The notes beneath the pieces are model-generated. The model saw only the letters and a program-made list of their open reading frames with translations, did no database searches and was not told the origin of the DNA. Position numbers and translations under genes: made by a program. Source: JAYVJH01 sp043777595 (GTDB lineage: Bacteria; Bacteroidota; Bacteroidia; Cytophagales; Spirosomataceae). Taken from it: a DNA stretch of 19,105 nucleotides. The stretch is from assembly GCA_043777595.1 (NCBI GenBank), contig JAYWHT010000021.1, positions 1 through 19,105 on the forward strand. Reading direction: 5' to 3'. Within the stretch, counting starts at the first letter, position 1; each line of letters starts with the position of its first letter. Shown here in pieces: positions 7,961 through 15,723 of this stretch.

Positions 7961-9940
7961 ATGAAAAATTGTATTTATTTATTGCTACTCGCCTTTATTT
8001 CTATTGATGTTTGCGCCCAAGAATTTAAAGTAGGCTTTGAGGCACGAGATAAAAAAACAAAAAAAAGTTTGGCCGCCATTATTTCAGTCAGAGCTACCAA
8101 CAGTGAGCGAGAACTGGCAGGCCAGATGCGAGACGACTTGTATGTGATAAACGTCCAGCCAAATACCGAGTACCAAGTCATAGTGGCTTGCCAAGACTAT
8201 AACACCTTTCGTCAAACGCTTAATTTTGAAAAAATAGGCTCGAATACCGAACCACAGCCGTTTTTGGTGAGTTTGGTTTCTATCAAAGATCAGTCTCCGT
8301 CCGAAAAAGCAACTCCTGCCGCCGAGCAACCCGCCGCCGAGTCTGCTACTAAACCCAAAATAAGAGAGGTTGTAGCGGCCACGCCAGTTCTTACAAAAAA
8401 TGAAACAAAACAAAATTTGTCATTCAGAGTAGTTGATGCTACCACAGGCCAGCCCATAGCAGCAAAACTCAAACTAACAGACAATTTCAAAGATACATAC
8501 TCTGGCTCGACCAACAACGACGACAATTTTTATGAAATAACGGTATTAGTTCAACCAGAGCCATACCAACTCTTGGTAACATCGGTAGGCTATCGCAATT
8601 ACCAAGAAAAAATACCATTGACCAAGCAACTAAGCGGCGAGCAGAGCAAAAAAATAATAAAACTCTCAAAGTCAGATGTTTTTTTGAAGATAAACGTTTT
8701 AGACGAACAAACAGTATCGGCTCTTAAAACAGCTACAATCAGACTCATTGATATGGCCGACAAGCGAGCCGCTGTCAATGTCAGAGATGTGCCTAATGGG
8801 CAAGTGGTGGCGCAGATTCAGCCCGAACGAAGATACGTTATCGAGGTAGAATCTGCTGGTTATATGCCATTTAGTAAGCCACTTGACGAGGTTCTGACGA
8901 AGTTGAATAATCAAAACACGATTAACGTCAAACTTAAAAAATTTACAGAATCATATATTGCTATCTCTGCCATAAACGCAAGTACAGGGCAGCGAGTGCC
9001 CGCCAAATTTAAACTGAAAGGCGAGCAAAATGATGAAATTATTGAACTCAACACAACAACAGGGGCATTGGTCGCCAAAATGAAAGTAACAGACCCCGAT
9101 ATTTATCGTGTCGAGACCATCGCCGCAGGCTTCAAGGTCAATGTCAGTAACTTAGATGCCGAAGAAATTGTACCAGGTCAAGATTTGAGCTTTGAAGCCA
9201 AACTAACGCCAGGTACAAGTACAGCAGTACCGAACGTAGTGGTAGTGGCCAAACCTGTTCCTGTCAGTGTGTCGTTTAATTTTTTGGTTGTTGATGCCTC
9301 TACTAATAACGCCGTTGCCAATTCCAAATTTAAAGTAATCAATCAACAAACTAAGCAGCCTGTGAGTACTATCAGGGCTATTTCAAACGGGTTTCAGGCC
9401 AATCTCATTGCCGACAATTTTTATATTGTAGAGGTCGAAGCCAATGGTTATGATAAGTCGCAACTAAAATTTGAGGCAGCCAGTGGTGGGCGTTCAGAGT
9501 TTCAGATTTCATTGAATGCAGCTAAAAAAATAGCCCCTATCGCCAGACGAACGCCAAAGCCTGTTGTAAACGAACGGATATTTGACAACATCAAAATCGG
9601 TCAGTCGGTAGCTATCGAAGACAATGTATATTTTGACCAAAGTAGCTATGTGTTGCGCTATGAAGCCTATCCACAATTGGCTCGACTGGCGGGTATCATG
9701 CTCAGAAACCCCAAAATGACAGTTGGTATCATTGGCCATACTGATAACGTAGGCGACCCACGGCTAAACCTAATTTTGTCTGAAAACAGGTCGAAAGTTA
9801 TCTCTAACTTTTTGGTAAACAAAGGCGTAGCCGAAAACAGAATCTTGCACACAGGCGAAGGCCAAACCCGCCCATTGGCCAATAACGAAACCGAAGAAAA
9901 CCGAAAGCGTAATCGACGGGTAGAATTTATTATCAAATAG
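7961..9940 (+). CDS. OmpA-family outer-membrane protein with five Ig-like repeats
   Basis: A 659-residue exported protein. The signal peptide is MKNCIYLLLLAFISIDVCAQ, likely cleaved after CA. Five related beta-sandwich modules of the carboxypeptidase-regulatory/Ig-like type follow, starting near residues 22, 153, 241, 331 and 437. Each opens with a variant of FRVVDATTGQPIAAKLKL and carries a YxVEVxAxGY-like element. A proline/alanine-rich linker lies near residues 105-140. The OmpA C-terminal peptidoglycan-binding domain spans about 540-659, with YFDQSSYVLR, GHTDNVGDPRLNL (Asp595) and NRRVEF (651-656). It should tie the outer membrane or a periplasmic assembly to peptidoglycan. There is no N-terminal beta-barrel, unlike classical OmpA. 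It ends 14 bases from the opposing ispH stop. Confidence 0.92.
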   Translation: MKNCIYLLLLAFISIDVCAQEFKVGFEARDKKTKKSLAAIISVRATNSERELAGQMRDDLYVINVQPNTEYQVIVACQDYNTFRQTLNFEKIGSNTEPQPFLVSLVSIKDQSPSEKATPAAEQPAAESATKPKIREVVAATPVLTKNETKQNLSFRVVDATTGQPIAAKLKLTDNFKDTYSGSTNNDDNFYEITVLVQPEPYQLLVTSVGYRNYQEKIPLTKQLSGEQSKKIIKLSKSDVFLKINVLDEQTVSALKTATIRLIDMADKRAAVNVRDVPNGQVVAQIQPERRYVIEVESAGYMPFSKPLDEVLTKLNNQNTINVKLKKFTESYIAISAINASTGQRVPAKFKLKGEQNDEIIELNTTTGALVAKMKVTDPDIYRVETIAAGFKVNVSNLDAEEIVPGQDLSFEAKLTPGTSTAVPNVVVVAKPVPVSVSFNFLVVDASTNNAVANSKFKVINQQTKQPVSTIRAISNGFQANLIADNFYIVEVEANGYDKSQLKFEAASGGRSEFQISLNAAKKIAPIARRTPKPVVNERIFDNIKIGQSVAIEDNVYFDQSSYVLRYEAYPQLARLAGIMLRNPKMTVGIIGHTDNVGDPRLNLILSENRSKVISNFLVNKGVAENRILHTGEGQTRPLANNETEENRKRNRRVEFIIK

Positions 9941-9954
9941 GCAACAATTTCGGT

Positions 9955-11181
9955 TTATTCAAAAGCCGCCATCACACTTTCGATAGACTTTGTGTCTGAG
10001 AAAAAAGGCAATAGTTTTAGTAAAATTTGCTCCACAACTGCATCGGGACACGACGCACCACAGGTGAGCATGACAGTAACAGGTTTTTTGTCTGGTATAA
10101 ACCCCTCTGTTATGTGATTGGTATTGGCATGCAAATCAAAATGTTCGATTGACTGATTACTCAAAATTTTGTTGGCCGAATCAATAAAATAGGTCGGTAG
10201 TTTGTGTTCACAAAGCTCTACGATGTGTGCTGTATTTGAGCTATTGTAGCCTCCCGCTACAACGGCAAAGTCGGCATCGTGGGTGAGCAAGGCGTAAGTA
10301 GCATCTTGGTTGTCGTTGGTGGCGTAGCAGAGGGTATCTCGGGTGTTGGCAAAACGTTGCTCGACTTCGGACGCTTTGAGGCCAAAGTGCTTTATAATTT
10401 CGTTTTTTAGGTAGTCGGCTATGCCTTGTGTGTCTGAGGCAAGCATAGTTGTTTGATTGACCACACCAATGCGTTGTAGATGTAGCTCGGGGTCAAAGCC
10501 TTCTGAAAACTGTCCAGCAAATTCTTCGTAAAACTCTTCTTTTGTACCGTTTCCAGTCAAATACCTGGCCAATCTAACAGTCTGAACCATATCTCTGACC
10601 ACAACGGCATGGCCGTTTTGTTTGGTGTGCGAAAAAGTAGCACGAGTTTCTTCATGGCTGGGCTTGCCGTGTATGACGATAGTGTAGTCTTTTTGGCCAA
10701 TCTGTGCAGCACGATTCCAGACTTTTTCTACAAAAGGGCAAGTTGTATCGTAGCTGTAAGCGTCAATATTGAGGCTGGCGAGCTTGTTTTGTATTTCTAT
10801 CGTTGTCCCAAAAGCAGGTACGACCACGATGTCATCGCTGTTGAGTTCCGACCAATCAATGAGCTGTCGCCCCGATGTATCCATAATAAACTGCATACCT
10901 CGCTGTTGCAAATCACGGTTTACATCGGGGTTATGAATCATCTCGCTCAACAAAAATATACGTTTGTCGGGGTGGTCGGACAGGGCTTTGTAGGCAATTT
11001 CAATGGCGTTTTCGACACCATAACAGAAGCCAAAGTGCCGGGCAATCAAAAACCGGACAGACCCAAAGTCAAGCACCGTAGGCGTAAAGTCTCGTTTGAG
11101 TTTGTCATGCTTTCGCCTAAATTCTTTGATAGGACTAATAATACTGCTCCGATAAAAATCTGGGATATTAAATGTTTTCAT
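9955..11181 (-). CDS. ispH: 4-Hydroxy-3-methylbut-2-enyl diphosphate reductase (long form)
   Basis: Last enzyme of the non-mevalonate (MEP) isoprenoid pathway, reducing HMBPP to IPP and DMAPP with a [4Fe-4S] cluster. At 408 residues it is the long plant/cyanobacterial-like form, not the 310-320-residue E. coli form. Cluster ligands by motif are Cys53 (HFGFCYGVENA), Cys148 (TTCPFVEKV) and Cys285 (DTLCYATNDNQ). The substrate region IHGKPSHEETRATFSH and the loop VVAGGYNSSNTAHIVELCE are intact, and a C-terminal TCGASCPD is present. Where E. coli has AHG, this protein reads PAFGTT, as I recall for the long class. Its ATG (11179-11181) overlaps the TGA of the upstream reductase gene by four bases (ATGA), indicating translational coupling. 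The N-terminal 40 residues precede the canonical start of short IspH. Confidence 0.96.
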   Translation of the reverse strand: MKTFNIPDFYRSSIISPIKEFRRKHDKLKRDFTPTVLDFGSVRFLIARHFGFCYGVENAIEIAYKALSDHPDKRIFLLSEMIHNPDVNRDLQQRGMQFIMDTSGRQLIDWSELNSDDIVVVPAFGTTIEIQNKLASLNIDAYSYDTTCPFVEKVWNRAAQIGQKDYTIVIHGKPSHEETRATFSHTKQNGHAVVVRDMVQTVRLARYLTGNGTKEEFYEEFAGQFSEGFDPELHLQRIGVVNQTTMLASDTQGIADYLKNEIIKHFGLKASEVEQRFANTRDTLCYATNDNQDATYALLTHDADFAVVAGGYNSSNTAHIVELCEHKLPTYFIDSANKILSNQSIEHFDLHANTNHITEGFIPDKKPVTVMLTCGASCPDAVVEQILLKLLPFFSDTKSIESVMAAFE

Positions 11182-12182
11182 ATTCTTTCAATCAATTCTT
11201 TTACTTTACGCACAGGCTTTTGGCAAATATGGTCAATGATGGCAGCAGCATGGTCTCGGCCATTTTCAATAAATACTTTTTCGGTATGAATACCCGCCAT
11301 GACCGTCCCCGACACATACAGACCCGACACGTTGGTTTCGTAAGTGTCAGCATCATAAATTGGCACTAAACTATCTTCTTTCAACACAACACCAGCACGG
11401 CGAAGTAGCTCCGCATCGGGTGTATAGCCAACCAAAAGTAACACAAAGTCGGCCTCTAACCATTCTTTTTCGCCTGTTTCAGTATTTTCAAGTTCTATTC
11501 GCTTGGGTTCTATTTGGGTTACAGTACTATCAAATTTTGTTTTTATTTTGCCCTCTCGTACTCTATTTTTTACATCTGGAATGAGCCAATACTTGACAGT
11601 TTGCCTAAAATCTGAACCCTTGTGAACAACAGTAACGTCCACGTCGTGCCTGTATAGCTCAAGCGCAGCCTCAACTGCTGAGTTAGCCCCACCCACAATC
11701 ACTACTTTGGTATATGAATATTTGAACGGCTCGTCATAATAATTTGAAACCTGTGGCAGGCTTTCGCCAGCGATGTTTAGTTTTCTTGGAAAATCAAAGT
11801 AGCCAGTAGCTATCACTACTTTTTTGGCCATAAATGTCTGGTTTTCTGTAGTAATAACAACAAAAATATTTTCTTGTTTTTCGATGGTAGCTACCTCGGC
11901 AAAAAGTTTGAAATTGAGTTTATAATAACCAGCCACTTTGCGGTAATATTGTAAGGCTTCGTCTCTGTTGGCTTTCACGCCCGAAATCGGGAACGGAATA
12001 CCGCCAATCTCAATGTTCTCGGCAGTCGAAAAAAAACGCATACGTTTAGGGTATTTTCGGATAGACTCCGTTATGCTGCCTTTCTCCAAAATTATGTGAG
12101 TAAGCCCAGCCTTCGTGGCCTCAATACCAACCGCCAAACCACACGGCCCAGCACCTACCACAAGTACATCATAAATTTGCAT
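11178..12182 (-). CDS. ypdA: YpdA-family FAD/NAD(P)-dependent (bacillithiol disulfide) reductase
   Basis: A 334-residue flavoprotein. The N-terminal FAD-binding motif is VVGAGPCGLAVG with Cys14, the position reported as the active-site cysteine of the S. aureus bacillithiol disulfide reductase YpdA/Bdr. A second dinucleotide fold begins KVVIVGGANSAVEAALEL (NADPH site). Other family features are the KYPKRMRFFSTAENIEIGG segment, ATGYFDFPRKLNIAGE, and the C-terminal FAD motif GLYVSGTVMAG. There is no CXXC pair, which separates it from thioredoxin reductase. The family role is NADPH-dependent reduction of oxidised bacillithiol in the cytoplasm; use of bacillithiol here is inferred. It is the first gene of a two-gene unit with ispH, overlapping it by four bases. 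The ATG at 12180-12182 gives the expected N terminus MQIYDVLVVGAGPCG. Confidence 0.9.
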   Translation of the reverse strand: MQIYDVLVVGAGPCGLAVGIEATKAGLTHIILEKGSITESIRKYPKRMRFFSTAENIEIGGIPFPISGVKANRDEALQYYRKVAGYYKLNFKLFAEVATIEKQENIFVVITTENQTFMAKKVVIATGYFDFPRKLNIAGESLPQVSNYYDEPFKYSYTKVVIVGGANSAVEAALELYRHDVDVTVVHKGSDFRQTVKYWLIPDVKNRVREGKIKTKFDSTVTQIEPKRIELENTETGEKEWLEADFVLLLVGYTPDAELLRRAGVVLKEDSLVPIYDADTYETNVSGLYVSGTVMAGIHTEKVFIENGRDHAAAIIDHICQKPVRKVKELIERI

Positions 12183-12205
12183 CGGAATATTGATTCTTGA
12201 AAGAA

Positions 12206-12233
12206 TAAAAATAATATATAATTTTACGACAAA
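12206..12233 (-). promoter_or_regulatory. Possible promoter for ypdA-ispH
   Basis: On the minus strand, TTTG (12233-12230), a 16-base spacer and TATTTTTA (12213-12206) match seven of eight -7 positions. It is 23 bases before the ypdA ATG. The 149-base divergent gap also holds the promoter candidate of the opposite gene. Confidence 0.3.
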
Positions 12234-12269
12234 ACTAACTAAACTTAGCCAAAGAGTTTACGCCAAAAG

Positions 12270-12297
12270 TTGTTTTTAATAATTGGCTCAAAATTTG
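12270..12297 (+). promoter_or_regulatory. Possible promoter for the PDZ-hydrolase gene
   Basis: TTG at 12270-12272, a 17-base spacer and AAAATTTG at 12290-12297 (seven of eight matches to TAnnTTTG), 34 bases before the ATG at 12332. Confidence 0.35.
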
Positions 12298-12331
12298 TGA
12301 TGATTTATACAAACACCTAACTGAATACAAA

Positions 12332-13714
12332 ATGTGGAATAAAATTGTTGCCATTGGTTTGCTAATGATTTGTGCGGTCAGTCTGTCGGCCCAACGTCTC
12401 AAACCCAAAGGCTATCTTGGTATAACCTACACCGAAGCCTCAGACTCGCTCATGCGCTCGTTGAGGGGGCTGGAAACCCGTGGTATTGTGGTTAAGAGCA
12501 TAAGCCCAAACTCTACTGCCGAGCAGCTTGGTATATTGCCCAACGACGTAATTGTGGCCATCAATAACATAGACTCGCTCTATGTCTATGATTTTGTGGC
12601 ATTGACCAATCAGTTGCGAGAAAACGACCCGATTTCGGTTACATACATTCGAGACCGCCGCAAAGCCAGAGCCGTAGGCAAAGTAACGGCTTATCCAAAA
12701 GAAATTGCCAAAGCAGGGGAGATTATCTATGACGAAGTACAATATGGCCGAGGGTATTTGCGCTCAATTATTCAAAAACCACGAGGCGAGGGCAAGTTCC
12801 CGGCTGTGTTTTATATGCAAGGCTACGACTGTAAATCTATTGATTTTGCAACAGACAGCAGCAATAACGTCAAAAAACTAATTGAGGGTTGGGTGAGAGC
12901 CGGCTATGCCGTCTTTAGAATAGAAAAACCAGGTGTGGGCGAAAGCGAAGGCACAAGAGGTTGCAATATGTTAAGCTACTCCGAAGAGTTGAAAGTATAT
13001 GAAAATGGTTTTAGGAATCTTAAAAAACTGCGATACATCGATAGCACAAAAGTATTTTTGTTTGGGCATGGCCTGGGCGGGGTGGCTGCGCCCCTCGTTG
13101 CGGCCCAGGCCGCATACAAGCCTCGGGGTATTATTACTTATGGTACGGTCGTAAAGCCTTGGTTTGAGTATATGATTGATGTATTTAGAGAACAACCCAC
13201 GCTTTTCAAAGAGTCTCAACAGTCGATAGATGTCAATACCCGTATGATGACTCCGCTACTATTTGACTGGCTCATAAACAGTAAGTCGGCCAATGAACTG
13301 CTACAAAATCCTGACTTTGAGGCTATTTTGACTTCCAAAGAAAACCCTCTGAACTACCAAAGGGGTACGTTTTTGGGCAAATCAGCCAAGTTTTTTTCAG
13401 AACTCAACGACCAAAGCGTGGCTTCGGCATGGGCGAAGGCGGGGGTACAAGTGCTGGCTATTCATGGCGAAATGGATTTACAGGCCATCAACTCGAATGC
13501 AGCCCAAAACATTGCGGCCATTGTAAACGAAGTAAAACCCAACAAAGGAATATTTAAAATCTTGAAAGCTACCGACCAATATTTTGTAAAAATACCCTCA
13601 ATGGGCGAGTATCAAAAGTTATTGAAATCGGGTAAATTTTTGAGTAGCTACGCCCCTCAACATTTCAACCCCGAAATCGTTGAGATGACAGTAAATTGGA
13701 TGAAGTTTAATTGA
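12332..13714 (+). CDS. Exported PDZ plus alpha/beta-hydrolase protein, probable pseudoenzyme
   Basis: A 460-residue protein with signal peptide MWNKIVAIGLLMICAVSLSA, cleavage likely before Gln21, so periplasmic or outer-membrane facing. A PDZ domain spans about 27-115, with the carboxylate-binding loop GYLGI (27-31) and ILPNDVIVAINNI. An alpha/beta-hydrolase fold of the dienelactone hydrolase/acyl-peptidase type spans about 135-460, with FPAVFYMQGYDC, FRIEKPGVGESEG and LFGHGLGGVAAP. At the nucleophile elbow the usual GHSxGG reads GHGLGG, so Gly247 replaces the serine. The acid Asp382 is kept (HGEMDLQ). The expected His reads Gln416 (ATDQYFVKIP). Loss of both Ser and His suggests a non-catalytic binding protein, although the frame is intact and well conserved. 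Family members with the triad hydrolyse esters or peptides. It is a single-gene unit. Confidence 0.88.
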   Translation: MWNKIVAIGLLMICAVSLSAQRLKPKGYLGITYTEASDSLMRSLRGLETRGIVVKSISPNSTAEQLGILPNDVIVAINNIDSLYVYDFVALTNQLRENDPISVTYIRDRRKARAVGKVTAYPKEIAKAGEIIYDEVQYGRGYLRSIIQKPRGEGKFPAVFYMQGYDCKSIDFATDSSNNVKKLIEGWVRAGYAVFRIEKPGVGESEGTRGCNMLSYSEELKVYENGFRNLKKLRYIDSTKVFLFGHGLGGVAAPLVAAQAAYKPRGIITYGTVVKPWFEYMIDVFREQPTLFKESQQSIDVNTRMMTPLLFDWLINSKSANELLQNPDFEAILTSKENPLNYQRGTFLGKSAKFFSELNDQSVASAWAKAGVQVLAIHGEMDLQAINSNAAQNIAAIVNEVKPNKGIFKILKATDQYFVKIPSMGEYQKLLKSGKFLSSYAPQHFNPEIVEMTVNWMKFN

Positions 13715-13826
13715 TGTCAAAAATACGAGAACACTACCGTTAGTTATTTTATTGGGAATGCAGAGCATAGTGTTGTTTGCCAAAAATACAACAGGCATAA
13801 TTAGGTACAACCAAGTAATTAGAAAG

Positions 13827-14005
13827 GGTGTACGAAACTTTGCAGGTTTTAAAAATTTCAACCAAATTTTTGATTACATTTTTTTGCCAAAACTTCATCT
13901 AAAAGCATTCCAAAATTGAAAAAATACAGATATTGAATGAATTTCAAAAGTGCAAGCAAATAAAATTAGGCTGCTTTTTGCCTTACCTGCAAAGTTTCGT
14001 GCACC
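13827..14005. repeat. 179-base element with 21-base terminal inverted repeats (MITE-like)
   Basis: Left arm 13827-13847 and right arm 13985-14005 are inverted copies matching at 20 of 21 bases (T versus C at the fifth base). Their shared core is ACGAAACTTTGCAGGT. The 137-base interior is A/T-rich and has no sustained reading frame. Size and structure fit a miniature inverted-repeat element, or the fused ends of an insertion sequence. No clear target-site duplication flanks it, so it could instead be an old or rearranged copy. Confidence 0.55.
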
Positions 14006-14144
14006 GCTATACTATTGGAATCATTCCTGATTTTATTACTTTTGTTACTTCCATAAAGCAAAGTGGCACCTTTTCTCATAATTCCTAAAATCCTTTTTCC
14101 TAACTCGTAAATCTAAATCATGTCATTAAGCATAATATGAATAA

Positions 14145-14177
14145 TTGAATAAAATCCATAAATATATGATACATTTG
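14145..14177 (+). promoter_or_regulatory. Bacteroidota-type promoter of the dksA-lytS-lytTR operon
   Basis: TTG at 14145-14147, a 22-base spacer and a perfect TACATTTG at 14170-14177. The first gene's ATG is at 14232, leaving a leader of roughly 45-50 bases. It is the only strong promoter match seen before the three closely spaced genes. Confidence 0.6.
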
Positions 14178-14231
14178 CCTATAATTTGTGTTTGATGTTG
14201 TACTATTAAATCTTCATAATAAATTAGTTTT

Positions 14232-14612
14232 ATGGCCCAAGAAGAAAGAAAGAGGTATTCTGAAGAAGAACTCGTTGAGTTTGCCGAAATTATTAATCAT
14301 AAACTGACAGAATCTCGCCGAGAGCTCGCTTACGTCAAAGAAACCCTAAGTCGTAAAAACGACAGCGGAACCGACAACACAGGGGCAGCAACCAAACTCA
14401 TGGAAGACGTAGATACCAGTGAGCGAGAACAAATGAGCCAGTCGGCGGTAAGGATTCAAAAGTTTATTGTTCAGTTGGAAAATGCCCAACTCCGCATCAA
14501 AAATGGAAATTACGGTTTGTGTGTAGATACTGGCAAGCTGATTCCGAAAGAACGCCTAAGGGCTGTGCCTCATACTCAACAAACGATTGAGGCAAAACTA
14601 AGACAAAGGTAG
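14232..14612 (+). CDS. DksA/TraR-family RNA-polymerase-binding protein
   Basis: A 126-residue cytoplasmic protein with the DksA/TraR layout. A long coiled-coil N-terminal part (about 10-90) carries an acidic tip, MEDVDTSEREQ (57-67). A C-terminal zinc-finger-like region follows: YGLCVDTGKLIPKERLRAVP (94-113). Only one of the four zinc-binding cysteines remains (Cys97), while the flanking fold residues are kept; I recall the same state in other Bacteroidota members. The family inserts its coiled coil into the RNA-polymerase secondary channel and acts with (p)ppGpp on promoter choice; that role is inferred here. The ATG at 14232 follows a strong promoter. The next gene starts 10 bases after its stop, so they are almost certainly cotranscribed. 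Confidence 0.92.
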   Translation: MAQEERKRYSEEELVEFAEIINHKLTESRRELAYVKETLSRKNDSGTDNTGAATKLMEDVDTSEREQMSQSAVRIQKFIVQLENAQLRIKNGNYGLCVDTGKLIPKERLRAVPHTQQTIEAKLRQR

Positions 14613-14622
14613 CAAGCAAACC

Positions 14623-15699
14623 ATGTCAAAATCATTTAGTATAGAAAACGGCAGCATCAATCGCCGAAAACTGATGATGGTGCTGGCTCATGCACTATTC
14701 TGGGCTTGCTATATATCGTTACCTCTTTTGCTCGACAACCCACAACAAGGCGGTGGCCCGCCGCTTAATAGCCCTACAAATCGAGGTAGCGATGGATTTC
14801 GCGAGCATTTTTTGCCCATTTTTTTTAGTATCAATTTCATCTCTATCATTGTTTTTTATGCCAATAGCGAGTTATTGATGCCTCGGTTTTTGACTAAAAA
14901 AAAAGTTACCAAATACATCATTGGCTTGGTGTCGTTGCTGGTGTTGGCATTGGTGGCCAACTATTATTTTCGGATTCTGATAACTGGCATGCCGCCACGT
15001 ACATTTTTGAGGCCAACTACTTTTTATTTGTTAATGTCTGTGTTGGGTATTAGTACCTGCTACAGACTATTGACCGACTACCAAGAGGAACGAACACTGA
15101 GAGTTGAACAAGAAAAATCACGGTTACAGTCAGAGTTGTCGTTTCTGAGGTCGCAGATTAGCCCTCATTTTATGTTCAATCTCATGAATAGCTTGGCGGC
15201 ATTGGCTCGCAAAAAGTCTGATTTGTTAGAGCCGGTCATTATCAAAATGTCGGACTTGCTGCGCTATATGCTGTACGACTCTGACGAAACGAAAGTGCCT
15301 ATCGACAAAGAAGTAAATTATTTGAATAGCTACGTTGAGCTTCAAAAACTGCGTTTTGGTTCTTACATCAAAATAAAAATAAACATTGATATCGACAACG
15401 AAAACATTATCATCGAGCCAATGTTGCTAATTCCGTTTGTCGAAAATGCTTTTAAACATGGTACAGGCTACATCAATGACCCGTTTATAGAAATTAGACT
15501 TGTTACGACAGCTAATAGGCTTTACTTTTTGGTTAAAAATCGATTCAATAACGACCAAAAAGAAAACAAAGACGATAGTTCGGGTATTGGTCTTGCCAAT
15601 GTACGACGGCGAATGGAACTGCTTTACCCCGACAAGCATAGCCTCAATATCGGTGTAGAAAAAAATACGTTTGTGGCCGAACTAACAATTTTTATTTGA
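14623..15699 (+). CDS. LytS-type sensor histidine kinase
   Basis: A 358-residue inner-membrane kinase. Four hydrophobic segments lie near residues 17-36, 64-85, 97-119 and 126-146. A short coiled-coil linker (YQEERTLRVEQEKSRLQSEL) leads into the His_kinase domain typical of LytS/YehU proteins, with phospho-acceptor His182 in SQISPHFMFNLMNSL. The ATPase part carries PFVENAFKHG (N box) and SGIGLANVRRRMELLYP (G box). The sensor part has no recognisable ligand domain, only a Gly/Pro-rich loop (about 42-58). It sits 10 bases after the dksA-like gene and 24 before the LytTR regulator, its obvious partner. The signal is unknown. Confidence 0.94.
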   Translation: MSKSFSIENGSINRRKLMMVLAHALFWACYISLPLLLDNPQQGGGPPLNSPTNRGSDGFREHFLPIFFSINFISIIVFYANSELLMPRFLTKKKVTKYIIGLVSLLVLALVANYYFRILITGMPPRTFLRPTTFYLLMSVLGISTCYRLLTDYQEERTLRVEQEKSRLQSELSFLRSQISPHFMFNLMNSLAALARKKSDLLEPVIIKMSDLLRYMLYDSDETKVPIDKEVNYLNSYVELQKLRFGSYIKIKINIDIDNENIIIEPMLLIPFVENAFKHGTGYINDPFIEIRLVTTANRLYFLVKNRFNNDQKENKDDSSGIGLANVRRRMELLYPDKHSLNIGVEKNTFVAELTIFI

Positions 15700-15723
15700 T
15701 AGTAAACTTAATCACACCCCGCC

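Larger units (their letters stand above)
13715..14231 (+). other. Non-coding gap of 517 bases between the hydrolase and dksA-like genes
   Basis: A/T-rich DNA without a convincing gene on either strand. It contains a weak hairpin soon after the hydrolase stop (AACACTA 13730-13736 with TAGTGTT 13768-13774, 31-base loop). It also holds the 179-base inverted-repeat element at 13827-14005 and, at its right end, the dksA-operon promoter. Bases 14006-14144 hold nothing I recognise. Confidence 0.6.

Noticed and set aside
10609..11289. A 226-codon plus-strand open frame
   Set aside because: It runs antisense to ispH and ypdA, whose motifs are unmistakable, and its translation shows no family features.
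13730..13774. Possible terminator after the hydrolase gene (7-base inverted repeat)
   Set aside because: The loop is 31 bases and there is no strong T run, so it is too weak to call.
13619..13861. An 80-codon minus-strand frame starting inside the inverted-repeat element
   Set aside because: It overlaps the 3' end of the hydrolase gene, starts in the repeat arm and resembles no known protein.
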